This document shows positions 1 to 8,769 of a DNA stretch of 64,000 nucleotides, piece by piece. Source of the stretch: Dehalococcoidia bacterium (lineage in GTDB: Bacteria; Chloroflexota; Dehalococcoidia; Dehalococcoidales; Fen-1064); contig DUEV01000014.1 of NCBI GenBank assembly GCA_011170375.1, positions 1 to 64,000 of the forward strand, given 5' to 3'. The stretch's first letter is position 1. Each line of letters opens with the position of its first letter. The notes beneath the pieces are model-generated. The model was not told the DNA's origin and did not search any database. It saw nothing but the letters and a program-made list of their open reading frames with translations. The translations under genes were made by a program, and so were the position numbers.

Positions 1-75
1 CGGAACAGGTTCGACCAGGGGAAGAAGGCAAAAAGCATCCTTCTGACTAATCCCAAGCCCGTTGCTATTAGATAG
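1..75 (+). CDS. Possible 3' end of a truncated gene
   Basis: Frame 1 is open from the window edge to a TAG at 73-75 and gives 24 residues ending in LTNPKPVAIR. A weak hairpin followed by seven T lies 30-60 bases downstream, which fits a gene end. There is too little sequence to recognise a family, and a chance open frame of this length is quite possible. The following 200 bases up to the his promoter show no other coding signal. Confidence 0.2.
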   Translation, partial: RNRFDQGKKAKSILLTNPKPVAIR

Positions 76-103
76 TTTTGGGGGACAGTTTTCCTTTTCC
101 CCG

Positions 104-138
104 TCTGGTTCTCTAAGTACCAGATGAGAAATTTTTTT
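104..138 (+). terminator. Weak candidate terminator
   Basis: TCTGGT (104-109) pairs with ACCAGA (119-124) around a 9-nt loop. A run of seven T (132-138) follows after a 7-nt gap. The stem is only 6 bp and the gap is long, so this is marginal. Confidence 0.3.
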
Positions 139-281
139 ATCGGGTCGGGAGCAGTGGTGTTATCATCAAGCATACTTTCATCTCTCCAGCATTTTAAAAG
201 GTCACAGAAAAAGCCACCGGGCATTTTGCAGGAGCACCCTAAATATAACACACATCATAAGTACTGGAGAAGGTCTAAATG

Positions 282-310
282 TTGAACAGCTAGGCAAGGT
301 GGTGTAGAAT
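282..310 (+). promoter_or_regulatory. Promoter of the his operon
   Basis: A -35 TTGAAC (282-287), a 17-bp spacer and a -10 TAGAAT (305-310) sit just upstream of hisZ. Predicted transcription starts near 317, leaving a leader of only about 20 nt. That leaves no room for a T-box or a his leader peptide, so attenuation of this operon is unlikely. Confidence 0.75.
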
Positions 311-337
311 TGGTTAACTATTGATACAAGGTGTGGT

Positions 338-1591
338 ATGAGAATGCAAAGGTGTAAGGGAACTCAAGACTTATCCCCTGAAGAAATGAGAAAATTTCGC
401 CTGATTGAGGGGGCATTTAGAGACTGCTGTCTCAAGTGGGGGTATGAAGAGGTCAGAACGCCCACCCTTGAGTACCTGCACCTGTTTACCTCCACGGGGA
501 CGCTGACACCCGGTACTCTAGGCAAGGTATACTCCTTCCTCGACTGGGACGGCTGGAGTGGGGAGAGGGTAGTGCTCAGGCCGGATGCCACCATCCCTGT
601 AGCCAGGTCTTACATCGACGCAGGGCAGGATGGAGGGCTGACCAAACTCTTCTACGTAACCAACATCTTCATCTTTGAGGAGACCGGTAAGGAGACCAGG
701 GAGAGATGGCAGTGCGGGGCCGAGCTTATCGGAGCTGGTTCAACCACTGCCGACGTAGAACTGATAACCCTTGCCCTGGACATCCTGAAAAAGTTGGGGT
801 TCAGGAAGGTTGAATTGCAGCTATCTCACGCCGGTCTGATAAGAGCGTTACTGGCTGAGTTCGGGCTAACCTCGCAAGAACAGGCCAGTGTATTCGACCA
901 GATTCTGGACGGAGATGAAGCCGTGTTCAACAGACTGAAGGCAAAAACACCGGAGGTCGGAGAGGCCCTGGCACCTCTGCTCGATCCCAAAGGGCAATCC
1001 GCCGGTTTTCTCCGTAACCTGAAGGCACTCTTCCGTCGGGACCTGCCCGAGTTTGAGCCTGCCCTAGACAACTTCATCGACATTGTCGACCTCATGGAAG
1101 CCATGGACTATAGCTACCAGATTGACATTGGTTCGGGAAGAGGCTTTGAATACTATACCGGCATAATCTTCCAGCTCTCTGCTGGAAGACAAAGGGTGGC
1201 CGCGGGTGGACGATACGATGCCCTGATTCCTCTGATGGGTGGCCAAGAGGTTCCGGCATCTGGTTTTGCTCTCTACCTCGACCCACTTATGGGCTTGGTA
1301 AAACCGGAAACCCTTGATGGACAGCTTCCAGAAAAAGTTCTTATCAGAGCCGGGGACAGTACGCCAGAAACGATAAGGGAAGGCTTCCGTATCGCCGCTT
1401 ATCTCCGCGAGACCGGGTACGGCGCGGAGATGGACCTTGGAACTCAGCCAACAGAAGACGTCCGATGGATACTTGATGTCAAGAATGAGGCACCACGCTT
1501 CGTTGTCACCGACACCACCACAAAAAAGGAGTTTAAGGCACGGACTGCCAAAGAAGTACTGGCATTGCTTGGGGGAAACGGTGACAGTTAA
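338..1591 (+). CDS. hisZ: ATP phosphoribosyltransferase regulatory subunit HisZ
   Basis: HisZ is a histidyl-tRNA synthetase paralogue that does not charge tRNA. It binds the short form of HisG and is needed for the first step of histidine synthesis. The 417-aa product opens with the class II synthetase-like stretch CKGTQDLSPEE, has a motif-2-like region (VLRPDATIPVARSY) and a glycine-rich RVAAGGRYDALIP segment near residue 290. A second in-frame ATG lies 6 nt in; AAGGTG at 328-333 could serve either. It heads the his operon behind a strong promoter and overlaps the GTG of hisG by 11 nt. The HisZ/HisG pairing and neighbours make this assignment safe over a true HisS. Confidence 0.92.
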   Translation: MRMQRCKGTQDLSPEEMRKFRLIEGAFRDCCLKWGYEEVRTPTLEYLHLFTSTGTLTPGTLGKVYSFLDWDGWSGERVVLRPDATIPVARSYIDAGQDGGLTKLFYVTNIFIFEETGKETRERWQCGAELIGAGSTTADVELITLALDILKKLGFRKVELQLSHAGLIRALLAEFGLTSQEQASVFDQILDGDEAVFNRLKAKTPEVGEALAPLLDPKGQSAGFLRNLKALFRRDLPEFEPALDNFIDIVDLMEAMDYSYQIDIGSGRGFEYYTGIIFQLSAGRQRVAAGGRYDALIPLMGGQEVPASGFALYLDPLMGLVKPETLDGQLPEKVLIRAGDSTPETIREGFRIAAYLRETGYGAEMDLGTQPTEDVRWILDVKNEAPRFVVTDTTTKKEFKARTAKEVLALLGGNGDS

Positions 1592-2996
1592 GATAGCCCT
1601 GCCCAAGGGACGCCTCCTGGAAACAACCGCCACTTTGCTGCGTAAGGCGGAGTGGGGTCTGGAAGGATACAACCAGAGTATGCGTAATTATCGGCTTGGG
1701 TCCCGCCGCTTCCCTGACCTCCAGGCCAAGGTATTCAACGAGCGGGACATCCCGGTCCAGGTAGCCGTCGGTAACTATGACCTGGGCATATGTGGGCTGG
1801 ACTGGGTTGAGGAGCTTTCCATCAAGTTCCCAAGCTCGGCCCTAGTGAAACTGAGAAACCTGGGATACGGTGAAGGCGTAGTCTGTCTAGCCGCCAGCCA
1901 CCATCAGCCAGCACCCACCACAGAAGAGTTGAAAGAGGAAACAGAGCTAATCCGCATTGCCAGCGAGTACCCGAACCTAGCTGAATATCTTGCCCTGGGC
2001 CTACGGCTGCGGCGTTTCAGCGTGTTTCCCCTGTGGGGAGCCGCCGAAGCCTATCCACCGGAGAGTGCTGCCCTGGTGCTGGTCTCATACCCCACAGAGC
2101 AGGAGGTGCTCGCCAGTGGTCTGGTATCAGTAAACGTCCTGCTCAACCACAGCGCCTTCCTTATCGCCAATAAAAACAGCTGGGAGCAGAAAGACCTCAG
2201 CGAGATAGTGGGGTCGATTGAAGGGCAATTACCGTTCACCGCAGAAATCCAGAGCAAAAAAGCTGCCACGATATCTGCTGAAAAAGGCTACCACCCTTGG
2301 CAGACCGACGAAGATACCGTTCGTATTGCCCTGCCAGACGGACACCAGCAAACACACACGGTGACGCTACTTAATAAGGCAGGTATTCGGGTAGAGGACT
2401 ACCCATCAGAGAACGGTAACCGCCGACCAGGTACAGACCTGAAAGGCGTGGTCATTAAGGTAATCAGGCCCCAGGACATGCCGCTACAGGTGGCCAACGG
2501 TAACTTCGACCTGGCGGTTACGGGTCACGACTGGCTCACCGACCACCTTACCATGTTCCCCTCGAGCCCGGTCACCGAACTCCTCGACCTGAAGTCCGGC
2601 AGAGTGAAGATGGTGGCGGTCGTCAGTCGGGAGGTGCCCGCTGACGACATCTACAGTCTGAGACAGCTGGTTGCCAAGCAGACCACACCCTTCCGGGTGG
2701 CCTCAGAATACGTCAATATCGCTGATAAATATGCCCGGGACAATCACCTCGGGATGTACAAGGTCGTTCCCACCTGGGGAGCCACCGAGGCCTTCCTGCC
2801 CGAGGATGCCGACCTTCTAATAGAGAATACGGAAACAGGACGAACAATTGCCCGGCATAACCTGAAAATCATTGATACCCTGTTCGAATCGACTGGCTGT
2901 TTAATCGGCAGCAGGAATGAGACATCCAGCCTGGTCAAGCAGGAAAGAATTGAGTCAATCGTAGGTAAGCTGCGAGCGGCGGTGGAGGGGGAGTAA
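1581..2996 (+). CDS. hisG: Tandem-duplicated fused ATP phosphoribosyltransferase HisG
   Basis: HisG condenses ATP with PRPP in the first step of histidine synthesis. Short HisG enzymes are about 210 aa; this is 471 aa and consists of two homologous halves, roughly residues 1-235 and 247-471. Both keep the conserved Asp-loop (DLGICGLDWVEE; DLAVTGHDWLTD), an ASEY segment and a WGA-EA segment. The halves have lost different motifs. The first keeps the N-terminal IALPKGRL (K9, G10, R11) but has a degenerate PRPP loop. The second keeps the PRPP loop ETGRT (E418-T422) but reads IALPDGHQ at the N-terminal motif. The start is GTG 1581, inside the end of hisZ, because homology begins there; upstream in-frame starts would only translate hisZ sequence. 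Whether each polypeptide makes one composite site or half is regulatory is inference. Confidence 0.9.
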   Translation: MTVKIALPKGRLLETTATLLRKAEWGLEGYNQSMRNYRLGSRRFPDLQAKVFNERDIPVQVAVGNYDLGICGLDWVEELSIKFPSSALVKLRNLGYGEGVVCLAASHHQPAPTTEELKEETELIRIASEYPNLAEYLALGLRLRRFSVFPLWGAAEAYPPESAALVLVSYPTEQEVLASGLVSVNVLLNHSAFLIANKNSWEQKDLSEIVGSIEGQLPFTAEIQSKKAATISAEKGYHPWQTDEDTVRIALPDGHQQTHTVTLLNKAGIRVEDYPSENGNRRPGTDLKGVVIKVIRPQDMPLQVANGNFDLAVTGHDWLTDHLTMFPSSPVTELLDLKSGRVKMVAVVSREVPADDIYSLRQLVAKQTTPFRVASEYVNIADKYARDNHLGMYKVVPTWGATEAFLPEDADLLIENTETGRTIARHNLKIIDTLFESTGCLIGSRNETSSLVKQERIESIVGKLRAAVEGE

Positions 2997-2997
2997 T

Positions 2998-4272
2998 ATG
3001 AAGATAATAAAGGGATTTGAGGCAGCCAAATCAACGCTATCTCGGCAGATCCCAAGGGAGTTGATTGGTGGTGATGAGCGTGAGCAGGCTGTTAGGGACA
3101 TCATCAACGACGTCGCTCAACGGGGCGATGCGGCTGTCCGTGACTACACCAAGAAGTTTGACGGCGTAACTCCAGAAACCTGGGAAGTGGACAGAGAACA
3201 TATAGCCAAGGCCCGTGATAAAATCACCCCCGACCTGCTGGAGGCCCTTGAGCTAGCCGCCAAAAGGATACGCTTCTTCCACACCAGGCAGAGAGAGAGC
3301 CTCTGGAGCGGAGACGCCGAAGGAATGAGCTGGACGGTACGTCCGCTACACCGGGTCGGCATATACGCACCCCGTGGAACGGCCCCCTACCCATCATCCC
3401 TGTTGATGACGGCTATTCCAGCGAAGGTTGCAGGGGTCAGGGAAGTCATTCTGGCAACACCTCCGGGGAAAATACCGCCAGTGATACTGGCAGCAGCCGA
3501 CATTGCCGGGGTTGACCGTGTCTTCTCCATCGGTGGAGCGCAGGCAATTGCCGCCATGGCCCTGGGCACCGAGTCTATTCCGAGCGTGGACAAGGTATGT
3601 GGTCCGGGGAATATATATGTTACCCTGGCAAAGAAACTGCTTTACGGCGTGGTCGGTATTGATGGACTCTACGGACCAAGTGAGGTCTTAATCATAGCCG
3701 ACAACACCGCTAACCCTGCATACTGCGCCGCCGACCTCCTCGCCCAGGCAGAACATGGCACGCTATCGGCCGCTATTCTGGTGACTACCTCCAAAAGTCT
3801 TGCCAGTAAGGTCAACCACGAGCTTGAGCAGCAAATAAAGAATCTTTCTCGCCGGGAGATAGCCCTCGAATCACTGGAGAAAAACGGTCTGATAGCCGTG
3901 GTCGATAGTATGGACGAGGCAATCGAGCTGGCTAATCTCTACGCACCGGAGCACGTGCTGCTGCTGGTAGAAGACACAAAATCTTGCATCGACCAGCTGA
4001 CGAATGCTGGCTGTGTTGTCATTGGTGAAAGGGCAACTGTAGCCATTGGTGACTACGTGGCTGGGCCTAGCCACGTTCTGCCCACGGAAGGGACCGCCCG
4101 CTTCAGCTCGCCGCTCAACGCCACCGACTTCATCAAGCTTGTCAATGTAGTCACTGTGAATCAAGAAAATCTGGAGGAACTGGGTGGGGCGGCAATTACC
4201 ATCGCCAGAGCTGAAGGATTCGAAGCTCATGCCCGGGCAGTAGAAAGACGTCTTGGAAAAGACCATGACTGA
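2998..4272 (+). CDS. hisD: Histidinol dehydrogenase
   Basis: HisD oxidises L-histidinol to L-histidine in two NAD-dependent steps, the last reactions of the pathway, using a catalytic Zn ion. The 424-aa protein is of normal length. Family motifs include GIYAPRGTAPYPSSLLM near residue 122, the IGGAQAIAAMALGT segment, CGPGNIYVTLAKK near 202, the AEHG segment that contributes Zn ligands, and YAPEH-LLL near 315 with the catalytic Glu-His pair. It starts one base after the hisG stop, behind a GGGGGAG ribosome site, and overlaps hisC by 8 nt, so it is translationally coupled on both sides. Confidence 0.97.
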   Translation: MKIIKGFEAAKSTLSRQIPRELIGGDEREQAVRDIINDVAQRGDAAVRDYTKKFDGVTPETWEVDREHIAKARDKITPDLLEALELAAKRIRFFHTRQRESLWSGDAEGMSWTVRPLHRVGIYAPRGTAPYPSSLLMTAIPAKVAGVREVILATPPGKIPPVILAAADIAGVDRVFSIGGAQAIAAMALGTESIPSVDKVCGPGNIYVTLAKKLLYGVVGIDGLYGPSEVLIIADNTANPAYCAADLLAQAEHGTLSAAILVTTSKSLASKVNHELEQQIKNLSRREIALESLEKNGLIAVVDSMDEAIELANLYAPEHVLLLVEDTKSCIDQLTNAGCVVIGERATVAIGDYVAGPSHVLPTEGTARFSSPLNATDFIKLVNVVTVNQENLEELGGAAITIARAEGFEAHARAVERRLGKDHD

Positions 4273-5362
4273 GAAAAAGACAATCGAGAAATTGATAAGA
4301 CCGGATTTGGCCAGCTTCGGCGGTTACTCGGCAGCGACATCGCCGGAAACGCTGGAAGGTAAGGTCGAGGTTCCGGTCGAGAACATCATCAAGCTGGACG
4401 CCAACGAGAACCCCTACGGCTGCTCGCCAAGGGTAAACCAGGCCCTGGCCAGTTACTCGGGCTTTAGTATCTACCCCGATGACGGACAGGAAAAGCTCCG
4501 CGAATTGCTGGCCGGATATGTTGGAGTTGACGCCCGCCACATTGTCGCCGAAAGTGGCAGCAACCGTTTAATCGACCTCGTGTTGCGCCTTTTCGTAAGC
4601 CCGAAGGACGAGGTAATAAACTGTGTCCCGACCTTTGGTATCTACCGCTTCAGCACCGAACTGTGCGGTGGCACACTGGTCGAGATACGCCGGGACGAAC
4701 AGTACGCCGTAGATGTGGCTGCTGTCAAGGCAGCCATCAGCCCAAAAACAAAGATAATCATTATCGCCAACCCCAATAACCCCACCGGGACACAGATGCC
4801 GCGTGAGGACGCCTTGGAGTTACTGGATACCGGCCTGCCGGTACTGATTGATGAGGCTTACTATGAGTTCAGCCAGGAGACGGTGGCACTGCTGGTCAGC
4901 CAGCGCGATAACCTGATGGTGTTACGTTCGTTCAGCAAATGGGCAGGACTAGCCGGTTTACGGATTGGCTACGGCCTCTTCCCACCGCCAATCGCTGATT
5001 ACCTGCTCCGGATAAAGATACCCTATAGCGTCAATGTTGCCGCCCTGGTAGCCGTGGAGGAATCGCTAAAGGACATGGACTACCTCCAAGAGCGGGTAAA
5101 GGCCATCACTGCTGAAAGAGACCGTCTTTTCAACGAACTGGGTAGAGTTGAATGGCTGAGACCGATTCCATCGGCGGCCAACTTCATTCTCTGCCAGGTA
5201 CTCAAAGGCAAGGCTAACCAGTTGCACCAGCAACTACGGAACAAGGGTATCCTGGTCCGTTACTTCGATGAGCCACTATTGCAAAACTACATCCGCATCA
5301 GCGTCGGCAAACCAGAAGACACCGATGTCCTGATGAGGGTGCTCCGGGAGATAGAACCCTGA
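4265..5362 (+). CDS. hisC: Histidinol-phosphate aminotransferase
   Basis: A PLP-dependent fold-type I transaminase that converts imidazole acetol phosphate plus glutamate to histidinol phosphate. The 365-aa product shows the substrate-loop LDANENPYG near residue 38, NPNNPTG near 162, the YYEF segment after DEA, and the PLP lysine in RSFSKWAGLAGLRIGYG near 218. I place the start at ATG 4265, which overlaps the hisD TGA by 8 nt; a TTG 12 nt upstream is possible but less likely. It is the last gene of the first his transcript. A 220-nt gap with its own promoter follows. Confidence 0.95.
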   Translation: MTEKKTIEKLIRPDLASFGGYSAATSPETLEGKVEVPVENIIKLDANENPYGCSPRVNQALASYSGFSIYPDDGQEKLRELLAGYVGVDARHIVAESGSNRLIDLVLRLFVSPKDEVINCVPTFGIYRFSTELCGGTLVEIRRDEQYAVDVAAVKAAISPKTKIIIIANPNNPTGTQMPREDALELLDTGLPVLIDEAYYEFSQETVALLVSQRDNLMVLRSFSKWAGLAGLRIGYGLFPPPIADYLLRIKIPYSVNVAALVAVEESLKDMDYLQERVKAITAERDRLFNELGRVEWLRPIPSAANFILCQVLKGKANQLHQQLRNKGILVRYFDEPLLQNYIRISVGKPEDTDVLMRVLREIEP

Positions 5363-5487
5363 CTCGTACATAGAGTACAACTACAACAAGTTATTCGTGA
5401 GGATGAGACTCCTTGTCAGCGGTAAAGCATGGCAAACTTTATTTACAGTAATCTGCTATTATGATTAACAATTTTACGCTCATATTA

Positions 5488-5516
5488 TTGACAAATGTCT
5501 GTTGCTATGTTACTAT
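5488..5516 (+). promoter_or_regulatory. Promoter of hisB
   Basis: TTGACA (5488-5493), 17-bp spacer, TACTAT (5511-5516). This near-consensus promoter lies in the hisC-hisB gap and gives a leader of about 65 nt. It means hisB can be expressed apart from hisZGDC, which matters because HisB here carries a DNA-binding-like domain. Confidence 0.75.
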
Positions 5517-5587
5517 AGTTAACAACCATTTCAGCAAACGCTACAGACTTACTGGGAAGAGATTGAATACGTAACAGGAGCATGATA

Positions 5588-6346
5588 GTGGACCCAGTTG
5601 CAGAAGCGATAGAAATACAGAGGAAATACGGCTATACCGACCAGCAGATGGCCGACCGGCTTGGTTGCAGCAGAGTACTTTACCAGCGGACGCGGACAGG
5701 TAAAATAGAAGCCGGTGGGGCTTTTCTAAGGGGTGTGCTCCGGCTCCTCTCCCCAGAAGCCAGCAGGTCATCGGCGGTCGAGCGTGAGACCAGTGAGACA
5801 AACATCAGGCTGCAGCTCGTTATCGATGGCACCGGCAAACACGAAATTAATACCAGCATCTCCATGCTCGACCATCTCCTGTCGCAGGTAGCACAGCATG
5901 GCCGATTCGACCTTAATATCAAGGCTTCGGGGGATGATGTCCACCATATTGCTGAGGACGTCGCTATCTGCCTAGGCAAAGCCCTGGGGGAAGCCCTCGG
6001 GGAGAAACGGGGCATAAACCGTATGGCCGATGCCTCCGTCCCAATGGATGACGCCCTGGCAACGGTGGCGGTCGATATCAGTGGTCGCAGTTATACAGTG
6101 CTCGAACTGCCTTTCAGTGAAAACGATATGCTCGGATTCCCCACTGACCTCATCCGGCATTTCCTCGAGTCCTTCGCTATCGAAGCCCGGCTAAACCTGC
6201 ATGCCCGCATAGCCTACGGCACCAACGACCACCACAAAGCCGAGGCACTCTTCAAGGCACTAGGAAGGGCACTTGATATGGCTACACGGGTGGATGAGCG
6301 CCTTGGTGGCGAGATACCGAGCACCAAGGACCGCATAGAAGGTTAA
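5588..6346 (+). CDS. hisB: HTH domain fused to imidazoleglycerol-phosphate dehydratase
   Basis: Residues about 58-252 are a complete HisB, which dehydrates imidazoleglycerol phosphate using two Mn ions. The metal-binding motifs [12 protein letters not shown] and [17 protein letters not shown] are intact, as is [12 protein letters not shown]. Ordinary bacterial HisB is about 195 aa. Here about 57 extra residues precede it and read as an XRE/Cro-like helix-turn-helix ([19 protein letters not shown], then a charged TGKIE turn and a leucine-rich helix). AGGAG at 5576-5580 is 7 nt from GTG 5588 but only 1 nt from ATG 5582, so I prefer GTG. The fusion and the separate promoter suggest autoregulation or coupling to histidine status. 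The HTH assignment rests on pattern only; DNA binding is not shown. Confidence 0.9.
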   Translation: MDPVAEAIEIQRKYGYTDQQMADRLGCSRVLYQRTRTGKIEAGGAFLRGVLRLLSPEASRSSAVERETSETNIRLQLVIDGTGKHEINTSISMLDHLLSQVAQHGRFDLNIKASGDDVHHIAEDVAICLGKALGEALGEKRGINRMADASVPMDDALATVAVDISGRSYTVLELPFSENDMLGFPTDLIRHFLESFAIEARLNLHARIAYGTNDHHKAEALFKALGRALDMATRVDERLGGEIPSTKDRIEG

Positions 6347-6355
6347 CAGCCGCGC

Positions 6356-7267
6356 CTAATACTCCCCTAGCTTCTGACCGGTCAGCCGTTCATAGGCCTC
6401 ACGGTAGCGCTGTGTGGTACTGTCAATGACCTCCTGGGTGAGCATGGGGGCCGGGGGGCTCTTGTCCCACCCCGTCGCCTCTGTCCAGTCACGGACCGGC
6501 TGTTTGTCATAGCTGGGCTGGGACCGCCCAACCTGGTACTGGTCGGCAGGCCAGAAACGGCTGGAATCGGGAGTCAGCAGCTCATCAATCAGGATAAGCT
6601 CGCCATTATCCAGGCCAAACTCAAATTTAGTGTCGGCGATAATGATACCACGGTCACGGGCACGCTCACGGGCAAAGCTGTAAATAGAAATGCAACTGTC
6701 CTTCAACCCCTCGGCCAGGGCTTCACCAAGCTGGCCCTTAACATCATCCATGCTCATCGGCATATCATGTCCGGCCTCAGCCTTGGTGGTCGGGGTGAAA
6801 ATCGGCTCGGGCAACTCCTCGCTCTCGCGTAAACCATCCGGCAGCGGAACCCCACAGACCGACCTGCTCTCCTGGTACTGCAGCCAGCCCGTGCCAGCCA
6901 GATAGCCCCGGACGACACACTCTACCGGGATAAGTTTCACCTTCCGAACGACCATCGAACGGCCTGCCAGATAGGCAGGATACTGAAAACGGTCTTTTTC
7001 CGGTAGATAGGCATCAAGGCAGCCGACATCCTCAACGACCTCTATCACATGGTTGGTAGCAAGTCCCCGGGTCTCGTTGAACCAGTAGGCGGAGAGCTGG
7101 TTGAGCACCAGCCCTTTGTCCGGGATGCCGTCGGGGAGGACGACATCGAAAACGGATATGCGGTCGGTGGCGACAATCAGCAAGTGGTCGCCCAGCTCAT
7201 AGATGTCCCGTACTTTACCGTGGATGAAGAGGGGCAGGGGGAGATCAGCTTTCAGCAATACTTCCAT
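6356..7267 (-). CDS. purC: Phosphoribosylaminoimidazole-succinocarboxamide synthase
   Basis: PurC (SAICAR synthetase) joins aspartate to CAIR with ATP in purine synthesis. At 303 aa it belongs to the longer, yeast-like subgroup rather than the 240-aa E. coli type. Visible family features are GKVRDIYELGDHLLIVATDRISVFD at the N-terminus, PVECVVRGYLAGTGW near residue 112, and IIADTKFEFGLDNGELILIDE near 210, where the catalytic acidic residues sit. It converges on hisB with a 9-nt gap, so there is no room for a terminator between them. A TATACAAT-like -10 may lie in the 71 nt before its start, but no good -35 accompanies it. Confidence 0.96.
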   Translation of the reverse strand: MEVLLKADLPLPLFIHGKVRDIYELGDHLLIVATDRISVFDVVLPDGIPDKGLVLNQLSAYWFNETRGLATNHVIEVVEDVGCLDAYLPEKDRFQYPAYLAGRSMVVRKVKLIPVECVVRGYLAGTGWLQYQESRSVCGVPLPDGLRESEELPEPIFTPTTKAEAGHDMPMSMDDVKGQLGEALAEGLKDSCISIYSFARERARDRGIIIADTKFEFGLDNGELILIDELLTPDSSRFWPADQYQVGRSQPSYDKQPVRDWTEATGWDKSPPAPMLTQEVIDSTTQRYREAYERLTGQKLGEY

Positions 7268-7338
7268 AACGGTCTGAATATATCACAAATAACATGAGAT
7301 TGTATACCTTTAGTACGTATCAGATTTAAGTGCAATCC

Positions 7339-8127
7339 CTACGGAAAGAGGAAGTCCAGTATCTTGTCGATGTCCTCAGCGGCGGCATCACCCTCTATCG
7401 GGCGCCCTTCGAGGCAGGACTCAAAAATCTCCTGGTTCTGGTGAATAACACCGATAACGGTCATGTCCCGCTTGTCTAAGTAATCACGTAGCCGCTCGGC
7501 AATATCGTCCGAGGTGATTTTGTTGAGAACAGCCCAGACGTCGGCGATATTTATCTGAGCAGATAACTCGTTTATCTTTTCGGCGACCTCCAGCGAGTCG
7601 ATTGAAGGCTCAACGACAACAAGAACACAGTCGATGCTGGTCTCGACGCCGCGGCCAAAGTGCTCCACCCCGGCCTCAAGGTCAATAACAGCGATTTCAT
7701 CCGGCTCCAGGCGCAGCTTCTTCAAAAAGGAACGGCTGACGATGCCCATGGGACAAGCACAGCCCTCGAGTGCCATCAGTATCTTGCCGATGTTTATCAG
7801 GCGGATACCATTGTCGGTCTCGAACATGTACTCTGGTGGGATGTCAGCTAGTTGCATCTCCTGATGGATTAGCTCGACACTCATCTCGGGCGTACCCGCC
7901 CTTACGGCCGCTTCAAGCTGTTCTTCCAGCTTCTGTTTGCCACCAAGAAGACCTATCAGCGGCTCCGGCGGACGGTCAAAGCCAAGCATACGATGAAGTC
8001 CCGTGTTGGACTCATCAGCATCAACCACAAGTACCCGCTGCCCTCGTTCGCGCAGCCTCCCGGCCAGGAGCCTGACAACGACGCTCTTGCCGCTGCCACC
8101 CTTGCCACATATCGCTATCTTGTTCAT
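7339..8127 (-). CDS. cooC: CooC-type nickel-insertion ATPase (CODH maturation)
   Basis: CooC is a dimeric deviant-Walker P-loop ATPase of the MinD/ParA superfamily that helps load nickel into carbon monoxide dehydrogenase. The 262-aa protein begins with the P-loop CGKGGSGKSVVVRLL, has a Walker A' DADESN, a metal-binding C-x-C (CACPMG near residue 123) and a Walker B-like IDLEAG. These fit CooC better than MinD or ParA, which lack the C-x-C. No CODH gene is in the window. It is the last gene of a minus-strand redox operon reading from about 12.98 kb, with a 24-nt gap to the preceding gene, so it may serve CODH/ACS encoded elsewhere or something in this operon. Confidence 0.85.
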   Translation of the reverse strand: MNKIAICGKGGSGKSVVVRLLAGRLRERGQRVLVVDADESNTGLHRMLGFDRPPEPLIGLLGGKQKLEEQLEAAVRAGTPEMSVELIHQEMQLADIPPEYMFETDNGIRLINIGKILMALEGCACPMGIVSRSFLKKLRLEPDEIAVIDLEAGVEHFGRGVETSIDCVLVVVEPSIDSLEVAEKINELSAQINIADVWAVLNKITSDDIAERLRDYLDKRDMTVIGVIHQNQEIFESCLEGRPIEGDAAAEDIDKILDFLFP

Positions 8128-8151
8128 ATTTCCTCGCTATAATTGCAGCCT

Positions 8152-8742
8152 TTACCACATTTTCAGCCGCCGGGGATACCGCCGTACTGGCATCAGACGG
8201 TTCAACTCCATAAAGGAACGATAGATCCCTTCTAACGCATCGTTAGCCCCGTTCAGTGTTCCGTTCTCCACCAATTCGGCTATCCGGTTCAGGTAGCCGT
8301 CAAAAGTACTGAAATCATTCTTGTAGCCCACATTGTAGGCAAAGCAGTAGACATCGTCCTGACTGTACTCATCGATAATTACCTGGTGGAGGTCTTTTCT
8401 AACGTCACGAGGCAGGGCATTCGGCCAGAAATAACCAGTATACCGGCGCAGCTCCGGAAGTGCCTCCTCCTCCATCAATGAATCAACAATCTCATCGAAG
8501 GCATCATCAGCCCCATTTTCAGCACCAATCACCACCATATCGGCTACCTTATCAAGGAACTCCTCGTAGCTGGAGAACCTCTCACTGTAGCCCTGCCTGT
8601 AGACGCGGCGGAACCGCTTCTTTTTGCTAAGCTGAGCTGCCACCGTCCGCCGTACCTCTTCCCGGATGACCTGCTTGTAACCCTCCGGCCAGAATGTCTC
8701 CGCAGCCGAGTCCTCGTCCTCTGTATCGGGCATATAGTGCAT
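8152..8742 (-). CDS. Unknown acidic protein with two internal repeats
   Basis: I do not recognise a family. The 196-aa product contains two similar blocks of about 45 residues. The first (near residue 49) runs YRQGYSERFSSYEEFL and on through NGADDAFDEI to a short acidic end. The second (near 134) runs YNVGYKNDFSTFDGYL and on through NGANDALEGI. The shared pattern is Y-x2-GY-x3-FS-x5-L-x3-A-x2-V-x-(N/G)-G-x2-NGA-x-DA. It is soluble, with no signal peptide or membrane segment. It lies between an SDR and cooC in the same operon, behind an AGGGGGA ribosome site, suggesting a role as a binding or assembly partner there. Confidence 0.75.
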   Translation of the reverse strand: MHYMPDTEDEDSAAETFWPEGYKQVIREEVRRTVAAQLSKKKRFRRVYRQGYSERFSSYEEFLDKVADMVVIGAENGADDAFDEIVDSLMEEEALPELRRYTGYFWPNALPRDVRKDLHQVIIDEYSQDDVYCFAYNVGYKNDFSTFDGYLNRIAELVENGTLNGANDALEGIYRSFMELNRLMPVRRYPRRLKMW

Positions 8743-8769
8743 TGTTACTTCCCCCTACCCCTTTTTAGC

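Noticed and set aside
1..60. A tRNA 3' part (GGTTCGA near position 8)
   Set aside because: No matching T-stem, acceptor stem or CCA context follows.
200..337. A T-box or his leader before hisZ
   Set aside because: The AAGGTGGTG near 295 vaguely recalls a T-box end, but it lies inside the promoter spacer and the leader is only about 20 nt.
1437..1580. N-terminal extension of HisG inside hisZ
   Set aside because: The residues are an out-of-frame reading of hisZ; HisG homology begins at GTG 1581.
1064..1672. A 202-aa ORF antisense to hisZ
   Set aside because: It is the reverse-strand shadow of a well-conserved gene in a GC-rich stretch.
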